DNA of 51,096 nt from Anaeromusa acidaminophila DSM 3853 (GCF_000374545.1 NZ_KB894606.1:1-51096); one strand, 5' to 3'. Positions 1 through 8,266 are shown, numbered from the stretch's first letter. Numbers and translations are program-made. The notes: generated from the sequence alone by a model not told the origin.

Positions 1-33
1 AGCGGACTGGTACTAATCGGCCGAGGGCTTGAT
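1..33 (+). rRNA. rrl: 23S ribosomal RNA, 3' end (partial)
   Basis: The first bases (GGTACTAATCGGCCGAGGGC) match the conserved 3' terminal helix of bacterial 23S rRNA. The gene continues upstream of the window. The exact 3' end near position 33 is estimated from the conserved end of the helix. A spacer of about 85 bases separates it from 5S rRNA. Confidence 0.85.
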
Positions 34-119
34 TTTAGAGTAATTACTTCGAAGTGAATCTAATCTTCTTTCTGTGTGGAGTTTTGAGGGAGCATGCAAA
101 TGCAAACTCAGTAAGACAA

Positions 120-236
120 TCCGGTGACGATAGCTGTGGGGTTCCACCTGTTCCCATCCCGAACACAGCAGTTAAGCCCACATACGCCGAAAGTACTTGG
201 CTGGAAGCGGCCTGGGAGGATAGGTAGTTGCCGGTT
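120..236 (+). rRNA. rrf: 5S ribosomal RNA
   Basis: The terminal helix is visible as CCGGTGAC at the 5' end pairing with GTTGCCGG at the 3' end. The conserved internal segments CCCATCCCGAACAC and GTTAAGCC are present. Length is about 117 bases, normal for 5S. It follows 23S directly and is followed by a strong terminator, so this is the end of an rRNA operon. Confidence 0.95.
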
Positions 237-240
237 AATC

Positions 241-280
241 AAAAAGAAAAGCATCCGTGAAAACGGGTGCTTTTCTTTTT
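241..280 (+). terminator. Rho-independent terminator of the rRNA operon
   Basis: A long near-perfect inverted repeat lies just after 5S: AAAAAGAAAAGCA(T)CCGT, a GAAA loop, then ACGG(G)TGCTTTTCTTTTT. The 3' arm itself provides the U-rich tract. Confidence 0.9.
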
Positions 281-291
281 GGTTGCCGGGG

Positions 292-562
292 CATCTAAGC
301 GAACTAAATGAGTTGATATATGGTAAGATAATATTTTTTAAGTCTATCGTACATAAAGCTAGTTTATAGCAGCGTCCTTCCCTGACATCCGCGTCAAAAC
401 AAGAGCTCGCTCAGCTCCTGCGCAGCCAGCTGAAAGGGAAATACGGAAACTCGCTGCGCTCAGACAACCGTATTCCTAATCCTTCCAGCTGGCCACGCAG
501 GCCCTGCGGACCGCTTCGCTCGCAAAAGTTTTGCCGCGGACGCCGAGGCGCGGACGTTAGGC
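292..562. repeat. Post-rRNA repeat element, copy 1 (with internal palindrome)
   Basis: Bases 292-430 are repeated at 633-771 with identical length and scattered substitutions. After a segment found only here (431-510), similarity resumes at 511-562, which matches 772-818. The extra segment carries a large imperfect palindrome whose arms are about 418-446 and 468-500. No convincing ORF with a ribosome binding site is present, so the 281-1010 gap is non-coding. Confidence 0.75.
418..500. repeat. Large imperfect palindrome inside repeat copy 1
   Basis: The left arm contains GCCAGCTG...AATACGG and the right arm CCGTATTCC...CAGCTGGC, flanked by CTGCGC and GCGCAG-like ends. The hairpin spans about 80 bases with a loop near 447-467. 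Almost exactly this segment is missing from copy 2 (junction near 771). Confidence 0.7.
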
Positions 563-632
563 ATAGCATCCGGTCTCCTCTGAAAACAGCCATGGATGGC
601 AAAGCGAAGGACGGGAGGGATAGGTAGCGGGA

Positions 633-818
633 CATCTAAGCTGACTAGATGAGTTGATATATGGTATGTTAATATTTTTTAAGTCTATAGTACATAAAGC
701 TAGTTTATAGCAGCGTCCTTCCCCGTCATCTGCATCAAAACAAGAACTCTCTCAGCTCCTGCGCGGCCAGCTTCGCTCGCAAAAGTTTTGCCGTAGACGC
801 CGGGCGCGGACGTTAAGC
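633..818. repeat. Post-rRNA repeat element, copy 2 (palindrome absent)
   Basis: Second copy of the element at 292-562. It keeps the 139-base left part and the shared right part (TTCGCTCGCAAAAGTTTTGC onward) but lacks the palindromic segment. It is preceded at 613-627 by GGGAGGGATAGGTAG, which resembles the 3' part of the 5S gene at 215-228. Confidence 0.7.
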
Positions 819-901
819 TGCAGTCTGTGAATTGATATGCCTTCCTTGTTAAAAAGGGGTGCGCGAAGCGACGGTGAGATTGAATGTTGTTTGGCTTGTT
901 C

Positions 902-929
902 TAGTTTGTGACGTTTTTGTTACAAACTA
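902..929. repeat. Inverted repeat upstream of the Nudix gene (hairpin or operator-like)
   Basis: TAGTTTGTGAC (902-912) and GTTACAAACTA (919-929) form an 11-base stem with one G-T wobble around a GTTTTT loop. It lies about 80 bases before the Nudix start. It could be an operator or a leftover terminator; the flanking sequence does not decide. Confidence 0.5.
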
Positions 930-1010
930 TAGATAAAGAAGGTGTTTGTAAAGCTGTCCCGAATTATATATAAGTCATAGAGTTATCATATTGGCAGACG
1001 GAGTGGTACC

Positions 1011-1646
1011 GTGAACAAGCTAGAATATATTCGAGAGCAACTGCAAGAAGGGCTACGACAGCGAGAGGTAAAGTTGTTGCAAAAAGGTTATTTTCGCGCG
1101 GCCGTGGTGGTACCGATATTGGAAATGCATGGTGAACCAGCGGTTCTCTTTCAGGTGCGCTCTAGCCAAATGGCATGGCAGCCAGGGGATATATGTTTTC
1201 CCGGCGGGCGAGTGCAGCTGGATGAGACGCCTTGCCAAGCGGCTCGGCGAGAAATGGCGGAAGAGCTGGGCATAGATGAAGATTGTCTAGATTTAGTAGG
1301 TGAGCTTCCGGAAGTGGCGAGCCCAATTGGCGTATGGCTGCATCCTTATGCGGGGGTGCTTCAAGATTGCAAGGAGTTGAAATTGCAATCAGAGGAAGTA
1401 GCGGAGACCTTTTGCATACCGCTTGCCGAACTGTTGGCAATGACGCCGGAAGTAGGGCGGATGGAAATGGCTACAAAACCGATGCCTGGGTTTCCGCATC
1501 ATTTGTTGCCGGAGTATTCCAAAGAGTGGCGGCGTCGGGGAGAGTATGACGTTTATTTTTACGTTTGGAAGGAAAGGGTCATCTGGGGCTTGACGGCGCA
1601 GGTGCTAAAAAACTTTCTGGATGTGTACCGTAAAGCGTTGGTATAA
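1011..1646 (+). CDS. Nudix hydrolase, CoA pyrophosphatase-like
   Basis: A 211-residue protein with a complete Nudix box at residues 66-88 (G66, E72, R80-E81, E84-E85, G87), the Mg2+-binding motif for hydrolysing nucleoside diphosphate derivatives. The preceding segment (QVRSSQMAWQPGDICFPGG) resembles the NudL/PCD1 group, which splits coenzyme A, so CoA pyrophosphatase is the likeliest role; the substrate is inferred. The start is GTG, with GGAG about 10 bases upstream. It is a single gene ending at a hairpin shared with the convergent gene. No signal peptide or membrane segment is visible, so it should be cytosolic. Confidence 0.85.
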   Translation: MNKLEYIREQLQEGLRQREVKLLQKGYFRAAVVVPILEMHGEPAVLFQVRSSQMAWQPGDICFPGGRVQLDETPCQAARREMAEELGIDEDCLDLVGELPEVASPIGVWLHPYAGVLQDCKELKLQSEEVAETFCIPLAELLAMTPEVGRMEMATKPMPGFPHHLLPEYSKEWRRRGEYDVYFYVWKERVIWGLTAQVLKNFLDVYRKALV

Positions 1647-1653
1647 AAATAAA

Positions 1654-1680
1654 ACCGCCGCGAAAGCGGCGGTAAGTTTC
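1654..1680. terminator. Bidirectional terminator between convergent genes
   Basis: ACCGCCGC-GAAA-GCGGCGGT (1654-1673). On the reverse strand it is followed by TTTTATTTTTA, a good U-tract; on the forward strand the tract is weaker (AAGTTTCTTA). Confidence 0.85.
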
Positions 1681-1959
1681 TTAGGGATGCGATGGTAAAG
1701 TTGCAATTTGCCAGTCTTGGCCGTGAATGAAGTCGTTGTAGATTTCTGTGAGACTTTCAAAGACAGAGGCGCGTTTGATAGTTCGTTTTCTTGTGAGAAC
1801 AGCAAATTTGAACCAATTTCCTTCGCGGGATAGCTGGACCAAGGTTTGGTTGATGCGCAACAAAATGCTTTTGCTGGGAGACTGCAAGAGGGCGTCTTCC
1901 AACTTACGGACGGCAGGTCCGTCAAGAGGCGGGAGCACGCGGGCTGTAGTTTCTTTCAT
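1681..1959 (-). CDS. Hypothetical protein, 92 residues
   Basis: I do not recognise the family. The 92-residue product has no membrane segment, signal peptide or cysteine motif. It is basic in the middle (LTRKRTIKRAS) and looks like a small soluble alpha/beta protein. Support for it being a real gene: an AAGGAA ribosome binding site about 12 bases before ATG, an extended -10 promoter upstream on the same strand, and a strong terminator directly after the stop. It is convergent with the Nudix gene and divergent from copZ. Confidence 0.6.
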   Translation of the reverse strand: MKETTARVLPPLDGPAVRKLEDALLQSPSKSILLRINQTLVQLSREGNWFKFAVLTRKRTIKRASVFESLTEIYNDFIHGQDWQIATLPSHP

Positions 1960-2023
1960 GACGCATGCACTTCCTTATTTCATATTGGGAACCTCGTATA
2001 TTGGTTCCGTAAGGCTTGGAAGT

Positions 2024-2032
2024 ATTATACCA
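2024..2032 (-). promoter_or_regulatory. Extended -10 promoter for the 92-residue protein
   Basis: On the reverse strand the sequence reads TGGTATAAT, an ideal extended -10 element; the -35 region is poor. A perfect 6-base inverted repeat, GGAACC...GGTTCC (1989-2008), sits just downstream of the expected start and could be an operator or leader hairpin. Confidence 0.45.
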
Positions 2033-2152
2033 TAGCAGCGCATTTCTTTCATTTGAGAAAAACGTTGCGAAACGAAAGAGCAAGGATGTTGATTGAGAAT
2101 AGCACAGCTAGAGAGACGCTGTTTAATTTTCAGATAAAATAGATTTTTAGAG

Positions 2153-2158
2153 TATAAT
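2153..2158 (+). promoter_or_regulatory. -10 element upstream of copZ
   Basis: A perfect TATAAT about 44 bases before the copZ start. The -35 region is weak. I could not recognise a CsoR or CopY operator around it. Confidence 0.4.
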
Positions 2159-2201
2159 TCATGATAAGTGTAAAAAATGCAGAGTCTGAGGAGGTAATTA
2201 A

Positions 2202-2414
2202 ATGCAAACAAAGGTGATCGTAGTAGAGGGGATGAGCTGTGGTCATTGCCAGCAGGCGGTGGAAACAGCGGCCTTGGCTGTTGCAGGCGTTCAGAAGGCG
2301 GCAGTGAATCTAGCGGATAAAACGTTGACAGTGACGTATGACGAGGGAAAATTTCAGCTGACCGAACTTGTTTCGGCAATTGAAGACACAGGGTTTGAAG
2401 TGGGACAATCTTGA
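2202..2414 (+). CDS. copZ: Copper chaperone CopZ-like, heavy-metal-associated domain
   Basis: A 70-residue single HMA domain. The metal-binding motif GMSCGHC lies at residues 10-16, with Cys13 and Cys16 as ligands. Such proteins carry Cu(I) in the cytosol to a copper P-type ATPase or a copper-sensing repressor. The start has a strong ribosome binding site (GAGGAGG). No copper ATPase or repressor gene is next to it, so it is a stand-alone cistron ended by the hairpin at 2445. Copper specificity is inferred from family; HMA domains can bind other soft metals. Confidence 0.85.
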   Translation: MQTKVIVVEGMSCGHCQQAVETAALAVAGVQKAAVNLADKTLTVTYDEGKFQLTELVSAIEDTGFEVGQS

Positions 2415-2440
2415 CGGTGATGAGGCTTTTTTGATATAGT
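2411..2440 (+). promoter_or_regulatory. Promoter for the LCP-hem operon, overlapping the copZ stop
   Basis: TTGACG (2411-2416), an 18-base spacer and TATAGT (2435-2440). The predicted start near 2447 falls inside the 5' arm of the copZ terminator, so new transcripts would begin with most of that hairpin. Confidence 0.45.
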
Positions 2441-2444
2441 AAGG

Positions 2445-2472
2445 GAAGCCCCCGCGCGAGGGGGCTTCTTTT
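2445..2472 (+). terminator. Terminator after copZ
   Basis: GAAGCCCCC-GCGCGA-GGGGGCTTC followed by TTTT. Strong GC-rich stem. Confidence 0.85.
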
Positions 2473-2514
2473 GTAATGGAATTTGCAGACAGCGCCGAAA
2501 GGAGGATTTGCTTC

Positions 2515-3888
2515 GTGCCTAATCTGGAGCAACGGTTGGAGCAGCGGCGTGTATCGAAAAATAGAGAGCAGAAAAAGAGTTTGATAAAATGGGCGGCGCT
2601 TTTTTTAGCAGTCTTTTTTCTTACGTTAGGAGTTGCCTTTCTCTGGTTTTCTTCTGGAGCCTTAAATGGAAACAAACAGAAAAAAGCAGATGACAAGTTT
2701 TTGGCATTTCAAGATAAGATCAATATTATGGTCATGGGTGTGGATGAACGGGCTGATGATGTAGGGCGTTCGGATACCTTGATGGTCCTGACAATTGATA
2801 CGAAAACCAAGGGAGTTTCGATTATATCGATTCCGAGGGATTCACGTGTGAAAATCCCAGGACATGGCTATGATAAGATTAATCACGCCTATGCTTTGGG
2901 AGGACATTCCTTATCAAAGCAGGCGGTAGAACTGCTGTTGGGGGTCCCAATTGATCATTATATTATTGTCAACATAGCCGGGTTTAAGCGGATTGTAGAC
3001 GCCGTGGGCGGCTTGGATATTGATGTAGAAAAACGTATGTATTACAGCGATCCCTGGGATGATGACGGCGGCCTGTTTATTGATTTGCAGCCGGGGATGC
3101 AGCATTTGGATGGCAAAACAGCGATTCAGTATGTACGTTATCGTGATGAAGAGGGGGATATTGGCCGTGTGGAGCGGCAGCAGCATTTTCTGCGCGCCTT
3201 ATTGGATCAACTGGCAAGTCCTGGGGTGATCCCTCGCATTCCAGGGATTATTCAAAGCGTTAGCAATGCGGTAAAGAGCGATTTGTCGACAGCGGAGATG
3301 TTGAACTTGGCCAAAATTATCAAGGATGCTAAAGCGCAAGGGCTGCAATCCTATATGGTTCCCGGCAAGCCAGCGTATATTGAAGATATCAGCTATTGGC
3401 TGCCGGATATTGTCGCTGTGCGGCAGCATATGGCGCAGGTTTTGGGCGCTTCCGCCAGCGAACGTTATCAAGCGACTACGCGACAGGAAGCTGATGAATA
3501 TGCTGGAACCTTACCGAAAAATGTAAAAGTAGTGGATGCACCGAAAAATCCAACGAGACCGAATGATACAACAAGAGCGAACGAGCCTGTGAGTCCGAAG
3601 ACTCCGGCGGCGACTGGACGACTTCGTGTTAGCGTAGTCAATGGCAGCGGCAGTGCCGCTGCTGGAGATAGAATGGCGGCTCTCTTGCGGCGGCAGGGAT
3701 TTGACGTAGTTGGCGTTTCTACGGGGACGTCCCGAGGTAACACCGTTGTTATCAGTAATTCAAATGACAACAGCGTTATAAATAGGTTAAATAGCTTGCC
3801 ATTTGATTATGCGCTACAAATTAGCCGCAATGATGGTGGCAGCACCCAAGCGACAGTGATTGTCGGTAAGGATTTTGCCGAACGCTGA
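2515..3888 (+). CDS. LytR-CpsA-Psr (LCP) family cell-wall glycopolymer transferase
   Basis: A 457-residue membrane-anchored protein. A short basic N-terminus is followed by one membrane segment (about residues 22-48), then the extracytoplasmic LCP domain (about 70-230) with the conserved GRSDTLMV, SIPRDSRV and QYVRYRD segments that bind polyprenyl phosphate and phosphate. A C-terminal LytR_C domain follows (about 367-455) after a Pro/Thr-rich linker. LCP proteins attach undecaprenyl-linked polymers to peptidoglycan. An in-frame ATG at 2476 exists, but GTG at 2515 has an AGGAGG site at proper spacing and avoids starting next to the terminator, so I prefer it. It is the first gene of the run into the tetrapyrrole genes. 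Confidence 0.88.
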   Translation: MPNLEQRLEQRRVSKNREQKKSLIKWAALFLAVFFLTLGVAFLWFSSGALNGNKQKKADDKFLAFQDKINIMVMGVDERADDVGRSDTLMVLTIDTKTKGVSIISIPRDSRVKIPGHGYDKINHAYALGGHSLSKQAVELLLGVPIDHYIIVNIAGFKRIVDAVGGLDIDVEKRMYYSDPWDDDGGLFIDLQPGMQHLDGKTAIQYVRYRDEEGDIGRVERQQHFLRALLDQLASPGVIPRIPGIIQSVSNAVKSDLSTAEMLNLAKIIKDAKAQGLQSYMVPGKPAYIEDISYWLPDIVAVRQHMAQVLGASASERYQATTRQEADEYAGTLPKNVKVVDAPKNPTRPNDTTRANEPVSPKTPAATGRLRVSVVNGSGSAAAGDRMAALLRRQGFDVVGVSTGTSRGNTVVISNSNDNSVINRLNSLPFDYALQISRNDGGSTQATVIVGKDFAER

Positions 3889-3911
3889 TGGCTTCGGGGA
3901 GGTGTAGGACC

Positions 3912-4556
3912 ATGGTTTTATACCCGATTAATCTGCAGTTGACCGATTGTCAGGTTCTGGTAGTTGGCGGAGGTCAAGTGGCGGAGCGAAAAATAAATAC
4001 CTTGGTGGCTGCTCAAGCTGCCGTTACCGTTATCAGCCCGGAGCTTACGCCCGGGCTGCAGGTGTTGGTAAAAAGCGGAACGATTCGGTGGTGTCAACGC
4101 ACTTTCGTGGCTGGCGATACAGAGCCTTTTTTTCTTGTGTTTTGTACTGCCAATCGGCGCGAGGTAAACCAAAGCGTGGCTAGGGAGGCTCGGGAACGAG
4201 GCAAACTCGTCAATGTCGCAGATGGGCCCGAGAAAGGAAATTTCAGTCTTCCGGCACAGGTGCGCCGCGGAGATTTGCTGCTGACTGTGTCAACAGGGGG
4301 GCAGAGTCCTGCCTTGGTGCGCAAGCTGCGTCAGGAGCTTGCGGAGCGCTACGGACCTGAATACGAAGAACTGCTTTTGTTGTTAGGACGCATTAGAGAA
4401 GAGATGAAGGAGCATTTTGCCACGTCTCGTGAGCGTGAGCTTTTTTGGCGCTCGGCTTTGACTGACGAGGTGCTTGACGACTTAAGGTCTGGAAATTTGA
4501 AAGAGGCGGAGGAACGAATTCGACATGCAGCTAGTGGTATTGGGACTCAACCATAA
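3912..4556 (+). CDS. Precorrin-2 dehydrogenase (siroheme synthase N-terminal type)
   Basis: A 214-residue protein with an N-terminal Rossmann fold (VLVVGGGQVAERKI, about residues 14-27) and the family hallmark NFSLPAQVRRGDL. It oxidises precorrin-2 with NAD+ to sirohydrochlorin; some relatives also insert iron. The start is ATG at 3912 with GGGGAGGTG upstream; an earlier in-frame ATG at 3888 overlaps the LCP stop and lacks its own site. Its 3' end overlaps hemA by 32 bases. Together with the CobA half encoded downstream, it routes uroporphyrinogen III to siroheme or corrinoids. Confidence 0.9.
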   Translation: MVLYPINLQLTDCQVLVVGGGQVAERKINTLVAAQAAVTVISPELTPGLQVLVKSGTIRWCQRTFVAGDTEPFFLVFCTANRREVNQSVAREARERGKLVNVADGPEKGNFSLPAQVRRGDLLLTVSTGGQSPALVRKLRQELAERYGPEYEELLLLLGRIREEMKEHFATSRERELFWRSALTDEVLDDLRSGNLKEAEERIRHAASGIGTQP

Positions 4557-5841
4557 GACCGCACCTGTTGAGGTACGGGAATGTTTTTCTTTTTCCGAGG
4601 AGCAATTGCGCCTTGCTTTAAGACGCCTTAGGGATCAGGAGATAGTCGAAGAATGCGTGTGGCTGTCTACTTGTAACCGGACAGAATTATACGCCGTAGT
4701 CGAAGATGCGGAGGAAGCCTATGAGCCTCTGAAAGAGGTGATGACGCGTATGGCTACGGGGCAGCAACGCCCGGATGATTATGTCTTTTATCATTGCGAT
4801 CAAGACTGTATTAATCATCTCTTTCGCGTGTCCTCAAGCTTGGATTCGCTGGTGATCGGCGAAGGGCAAATTTTGAGCCAAGTAAAAAAAGCGTATTCTA
4901 TGGCGCGAGATGCAGGCACCACTAGTACGGTGCTGAATACGCTGTTTCACCGGGCGATTACGGTTGGTAAAAAAGTGCGGACTGTGACTCGCATTGCTTA
5001 TAATGCCGTATCGGTAAGTTATGCTGCTGTAGAAATGGCGAAAAGCGTTTGCGGCGAGATGGAGAAAGTGAAAGTCTTGTTGTTGGGCGCGGGGGAAATG
5101 GGAGAACTGACCGCGAAACACTTAGTGGCCAGCGGCGTACAGACTGTATTTGTGTCGAATCGCCGTTATGAGCGGGCGGTGGATTTGGCGAAACGCTTTC
5201 ATGGTGAGGCTGTTCCTTTCGAGTCCTTTTTGCAGCGAGCCGTTGATGCGGATATTATCATTACGTCCACAGGGGCGCCGCATTACATGATTCGTGCTTG
5301 GGATATGGCGCACATTATGCCGAAGCGACAAGGGCGGCCGATTGTATTAATCGATATTGCCGTGCCGCGGGACGTAGAGCCAGAGACAGCGGCCATTCAA
5401 GGGGTAACTTTGTATAATATCGATGATTTGGAAGCGGTTGTCGAATCCAATCTGCGCCTAAGAGAACAAGAAGCGAAAGCTGCTGAAGAAATTATTGAAA
5501 AAGAGCTGACTGAGCTTGTATCGAAGTTCCGCTATCTGTCCTTTCAGCCTGTTATGGCGCGTTTAGCGGACAAGGCGGAGCATATTCGTCAGCGGGAGAT
5601 GAAGCGCGCCTTGACGAAGCTGCCGGATTTGCCACAGGAAGAGATGAAAATCATGGAGAGTATGTCGCGGATGATTATTCGCAAGATGCTGCGCGATCCC
5701 ATGGTGCGTCTCAATCAGGCTGCTGGCAGCGAACAGGAAGAATACTATCTGGAAGCCATTCGGGAATTATTCAAATTGGACGCAATAGGAGAGGGGAAAC
5801 ATTGTGAGGCAAAGGCTTGTTATCGGTACGCGCGGCAGTAA
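4525..5841 (+). CDS. hemA: Glutamyl-tRNA reductase
   Basis: 438 residues. Reduces glutamyl-tRNA-Glu to glutamate-1-semialdehyde with NADPH, the committed step of C5 tetrapyrrole synthesis. The N-terminal catalytic domain carries nucleophile Cys50 in LSTCNRTELYAV; an NADPH-binding Rossmann domain follows (LLLGAGEMGELTAKHL, about residue 185), then the helical C-terminal dimerisation domain. Normal length. The start overlaps the preceding gene by 32 bases and is preceded by GGAGGAA, indicating translational coupling. It overlaps hemC by 38 bases. Confidence 0.97.
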   Translation: MQLVVLGLNHKTAPVEVRECFSFSEEQLRLALRRLRDQEIVEECVWLSTCNRTELYAVVEDAEEAYEPLKEVMTRMATGQQRPDDYVFYHCDQDCINHLFRVSSSLDSLVIGEGQILSQVKKAYSMARDAGTTSTVLNTLFHRAITVGKKVRTVTRIAYNAVSVSYAAVEMAKSVCGEMEKVKVLLLGAGEMGELTAKHLVASGVQTVFVSNRRYERAVDLAKRFHGEAVPFESFLQRAVDADIIITSTGAPHYMIRAWDMAHIMPKRQGRPIVLIDIAVPRDVEPETAAIQGVTLYNIDDLEAVVESNLRLREQEAKAAEEIIEKELTELVSKFRYLSFQPVMARLADKAEHIRQREMKRALTKLPDLPQEEMKIMESMSRMIIRKMLRDPMVRLNQAAGSEQEEYYLEAIRELFKLDAIGEGKHCEAKACYRYARQ

Positions 5842-6739
5842 GTTAGCTCTTTGGCAGGCGGAACACATTGCAGAACGTCTGCGGCAGGAGCATGCCGGGC
5901 TGGAAGTAGAATTAAAACGAATTGTTACGACAGGCGATAAAGTATTGGATGTGCCTTTGGCCAAAATTGGCGGCAAAGGCTTGTTTACAAAAGAGCTGGA
6001 AGTGGAAATGCTAAGCGGTCAGATCGACTTGGCAGTACATAGCTTGAAAGATATGCCGACAGAGCTGCCGGAAGGCTTATGCCTGGCGGCCATTACCGAA
6101 AGGGCTGACGCCGGCGATGCCTTAGTCAGCCGTGAGTATACGTCATTGGAAGCCTTGCCGCAAGGAGCCACGCTCGGAACGAGCAGTCTGCGGCGCAAAG
6201 CGCAGCTTTTGCGGTTGCGGCCGGACTTGCAGATGGTTGACCTGCGGGGCAATTTGGACACGCGATTGAAGAAAGTGCAAACAGGAGAGCTGGACGCCAT
6301 TGTGCTGGCGGCAGCCGGACTGAAGCGTTTGGGCTGGGAGCAGGAAATCGCGGAAATATTAAAACCGGAAGTCTGTTTGCCTGCAGTGGGACAAGGCTGT
6401 CTGGCGGTGGAAGCGCGGGCTGATGATGCTGAGGTTTTGTCTTTGCTGGCATTTTTAAATCATAAGCCTTCGAGAGTGGCTGCAGAAGCAGAACGGGCTT
6501 TCTTGCGCGAAGTGGAAGGCGGCTGTCAGGTGCCTGTGGGCGTATATGCTCAGGAAGAGCAAGGAACGCTGACGGTTACGGCGGTTATTTTGACCTTGGA
6601 TGGCAAAGAATGCTTAAAGGCCCAAAAATCGGGTTGTAACGAGGATGCAGCGCAGTTAGGCGTTGCTTTGGCCCAGCAATTATTGGCCGCCGGGGGCAAA
6701 GAGATTTTAGCGGAATTGATGCAAAGCGAGGGAGTATAG
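5804..6739 (+). CDS. hemC: Hydroxymethylbilane synthase (porphobilinogen deaminase)
   Basis: 311 residues. Joins four porphobilinogens into hydroxymethylbilane. The dipyrromethane cofactor cysteine is visible at about Cys241 in EGGCQVPVGVYA. Other hallmarks are RGSKLALWQA near the N-terminus, KDMPTELPEGL, and the TSSLRRKAQLL and DLRGNLDTRL substrate-binding segments. The start is GTG, overlapping the hemA 3' end, with AGGAGAGGGG upstream. It stops one base before the next start codon, so it sits mid-operon. Confidence 0.97.
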   Translation: MRQRLVIGTRGSKLALWQAEHIAERLRQEHAGLEVELKRIVTTGDKVLDVPLAKIGGKGLFTKELEVEMLSGQIDLAVHSLKDMPTELPEGLCLAAITERADAGDALVSREYTSLEALPQGATLGTSSLRRKAQLLRLRPDLQMVDLRGNLDTRLKKVQTGELDAIVLAAAGLKRLGWEQEIAEILKPEVCLPAVGQGCLAVEARADDAEVLSLLAFLNHKPSRVAAEAERAFLREVEGGCQVPVGVYAQEEQGTLTVTAVILTLDGKECLKAQKSGCNEDAAQLGVALAQQLLAAGGKEILAELMQSEGV

Positions 6740-8263
6740 ATGACACAGCCAACAGTGTATTTGGTCGGAGCCGGCCCTGGAGATTATAAATTGATTAGCG
6801 TGCGCGGTCTGGAACTCATTCAGCGAGCGGAAGTGCTGGTGTATGACCGACTGGCTGATGAGCGCCTGCTGGGGCATGCCAGAAAAGATGCGGAATTTAT
6901 TTATGTGGGAAAAGCTTCCAGTAATCATGCCATGCGCCAGGAGGATATCAATCAGCTTTTGGTGGACAAGGCGAAGGAAGGCAAAGTGGTAGTCCGTCTT
7001 AAAGGCGGCGATCCTTTTGTTTTTGGACGCGGCGGCGAAGAAGCGCTGACCTTGCGCGCTGCCGGCATTCCTTTTGAAATTGTGCCTGGCATTACTTCGG
7101 CTATCTCGGTTCCTGCTTATGCGGGCATTCCGGTTACCCACCGAGGTATTGCCACTTCCTTTGCAGTAGTGACTGGTCATGAGGATCCTACTAAAGGGGA
7201 ATCTTCTATGCGTTGGGATAAATTGGCTACAGGGACAGATACGCTGGTCTTTTTGATGGGCGTAGAAAACCTGCCTCATATTACGGCCAAGTTGATGGAA
7301 CATGGACGCAGCGGTGAAACGCCGGCAGCGGTCATTCGCTGGGGTACTAAAGCGGAGCAGGAAGTGTTGGTGACGACTGTGGCGACGGCAGCAGCCGATG
7401 TGGCGGCAAAGGGTTTGACGCCGCCAGCTATCTTTTTGGTAGGGGATGTTGTTTCTCTGCGGGACGAATTGGCATGGTTTGATCAGCGCCCTTTATTCGG
7501 ACAGAAGGTGTTAGTGACGCGGGCGCGCGAGCAAGCCAGCTTGCTTACGGCACGCTTGGAAGAATTAGGCGCTCAATGCGTAGAGGCGCCAGCTATTCAA
7601 ATTCAACCGCCTGAAAGTTATGAGCCAATGGATGCGGCTATTCAGGAACTGCAAAGTTATGACTGGCTTATTTTTACCAGCGTTAACGGCGTAGAGTACT
7701 TCTTCAATCGTTTGGCGGAGCAGGGGAAAGATACGCGGGCTTTGGCAGCCGCCAAGGTAGCGGCTATTGGCGTAGCAACGGCGAGCAAGCTGGCGGCTTA
7801 TGGAATTCAAGCGGATGTAGTGCCGGTGGAGTTTAGGGCGGAAGGTATTATTGAAGCCCTAGAGGGAAAAGTGAAGCCAGGTATGCGCGTGCTGATCCCC
7901 AGGGCTACCGTAGCCAGGGAATTGCTGCCGGAGCAGTTGCGCGCCCAAGGATTATCGGTGGATGTGGTCCCTGCGTACCGTACGGTAACCGCGAAGGCGG
8001 ACGCTGAAGGTCTGAAAGCTTCCTTGGAAGCGGGAGATTTTCAATGGGTGACCTTTACAAGCTCTTCTACAGTAACGAATTTGTTGAAGCTATTGGGCGA
8101 AGATGGCGCAGCCTTGCTGAAAAAAGCGAAGGTGGCTTGCATCGGCCCGATCACGGCGGAGACTTGTTTGGAACATGGCATTGAACCGGACGTTATGGCC
8201 GGAGAATATACGATCAAAGGACTGGCGGAAGCCATTCTTACATTTTACGGCAAGGAGATGTAA
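6740..8263 (+). CDS. cobA-hemD: Fused uroporphyrinogen-III C-methyltransferase / uroporphyrinogen-III synthase
   Basis: 507 residues in two domains. Residues 1 to about 245 are a SAM-dependent methyltransferase ([12 protein letters not shown] at the N-terminus, [18 protein letters not shown], and [17 protein letters not shown]), which makes precorrin-2. From about 250 to the end is uroporphyrinogen-III synthase ([35 protein letters not shown]), which closes hydroxymethylbilane to uroporphyrinogen III. The fusion is known in anaerobic Bacillota. The ATG follows the hemC stop directly. One polypeptide therefore makes the branch-point molecule and commits it to siroheme or B12. Confidence 0.95.
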   Translation: MTQPTVYLVGAGPGDYKLISVRGLELIQRAEVLVYDRLADERLLGHARKDAEFIYVGKASSNHAMRQEDINQLLVDKAKEGKVVVRLKGGDPFVFGRGGEEALTLRAAGIPFEIVPGITSAISVPAYAGIPVTHRGIATSFAVVTGHEDPTKGESSMRWDKLATGTDTLVFLMGVENLPHITAKLMEHGRSGETPAAVIRWGTKAEQEVLVTTVATAAADVAAKGLTPPAIFLVGDVVSLRDELAWFDQRPLFGQKVLVTRAREQASLLTARLEELGAQCVEAPAIQIQPPESYEPMDAAIQELQSYDWLIFTSVNGVEYFFNRLAEQGKDTRALAAAKVAAIGVATASKLAAYGIQADVVPVEFRAEGIIEALEGKVKPGMRVLIPRATVARELLPEQLRAQGLSVDVVPAYRTVTAKADAEGLKASLEAGDFQWVTFTSSSTVTNLLKLLGEDGAALLKKAKVACIGPITAETCLEHGIEPDVMAGEYTIKGLAEAILTFYGKEM

Positions 8264-8266
8264 TTC

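Noticed and set aside
124..369. Open frame over the 5S rRNA and its terminator
   Set aside because: It is read through an RNA gene and a terminator; no coding support.
411..635. Open frame across the post-rRNA repeat
   Set aside because: Arises from the GC-rich palindrome; no ribosome binding site and no equivalent in repeat copy 2.
902..929. A confirmed Rex or CRP/FNR site
   Set aside because: The half-sites fit partly, but the central gap is eight rather than six bases, so only an inverted repeat is claimed.
1975..2532. Open frame of 185 codons on the reverse strand over copZ
   Set aside because: It lies antisense to copZ and its terminator, lacks a ribosome binding site and has a low-complexity Leu/Pro-rich product.
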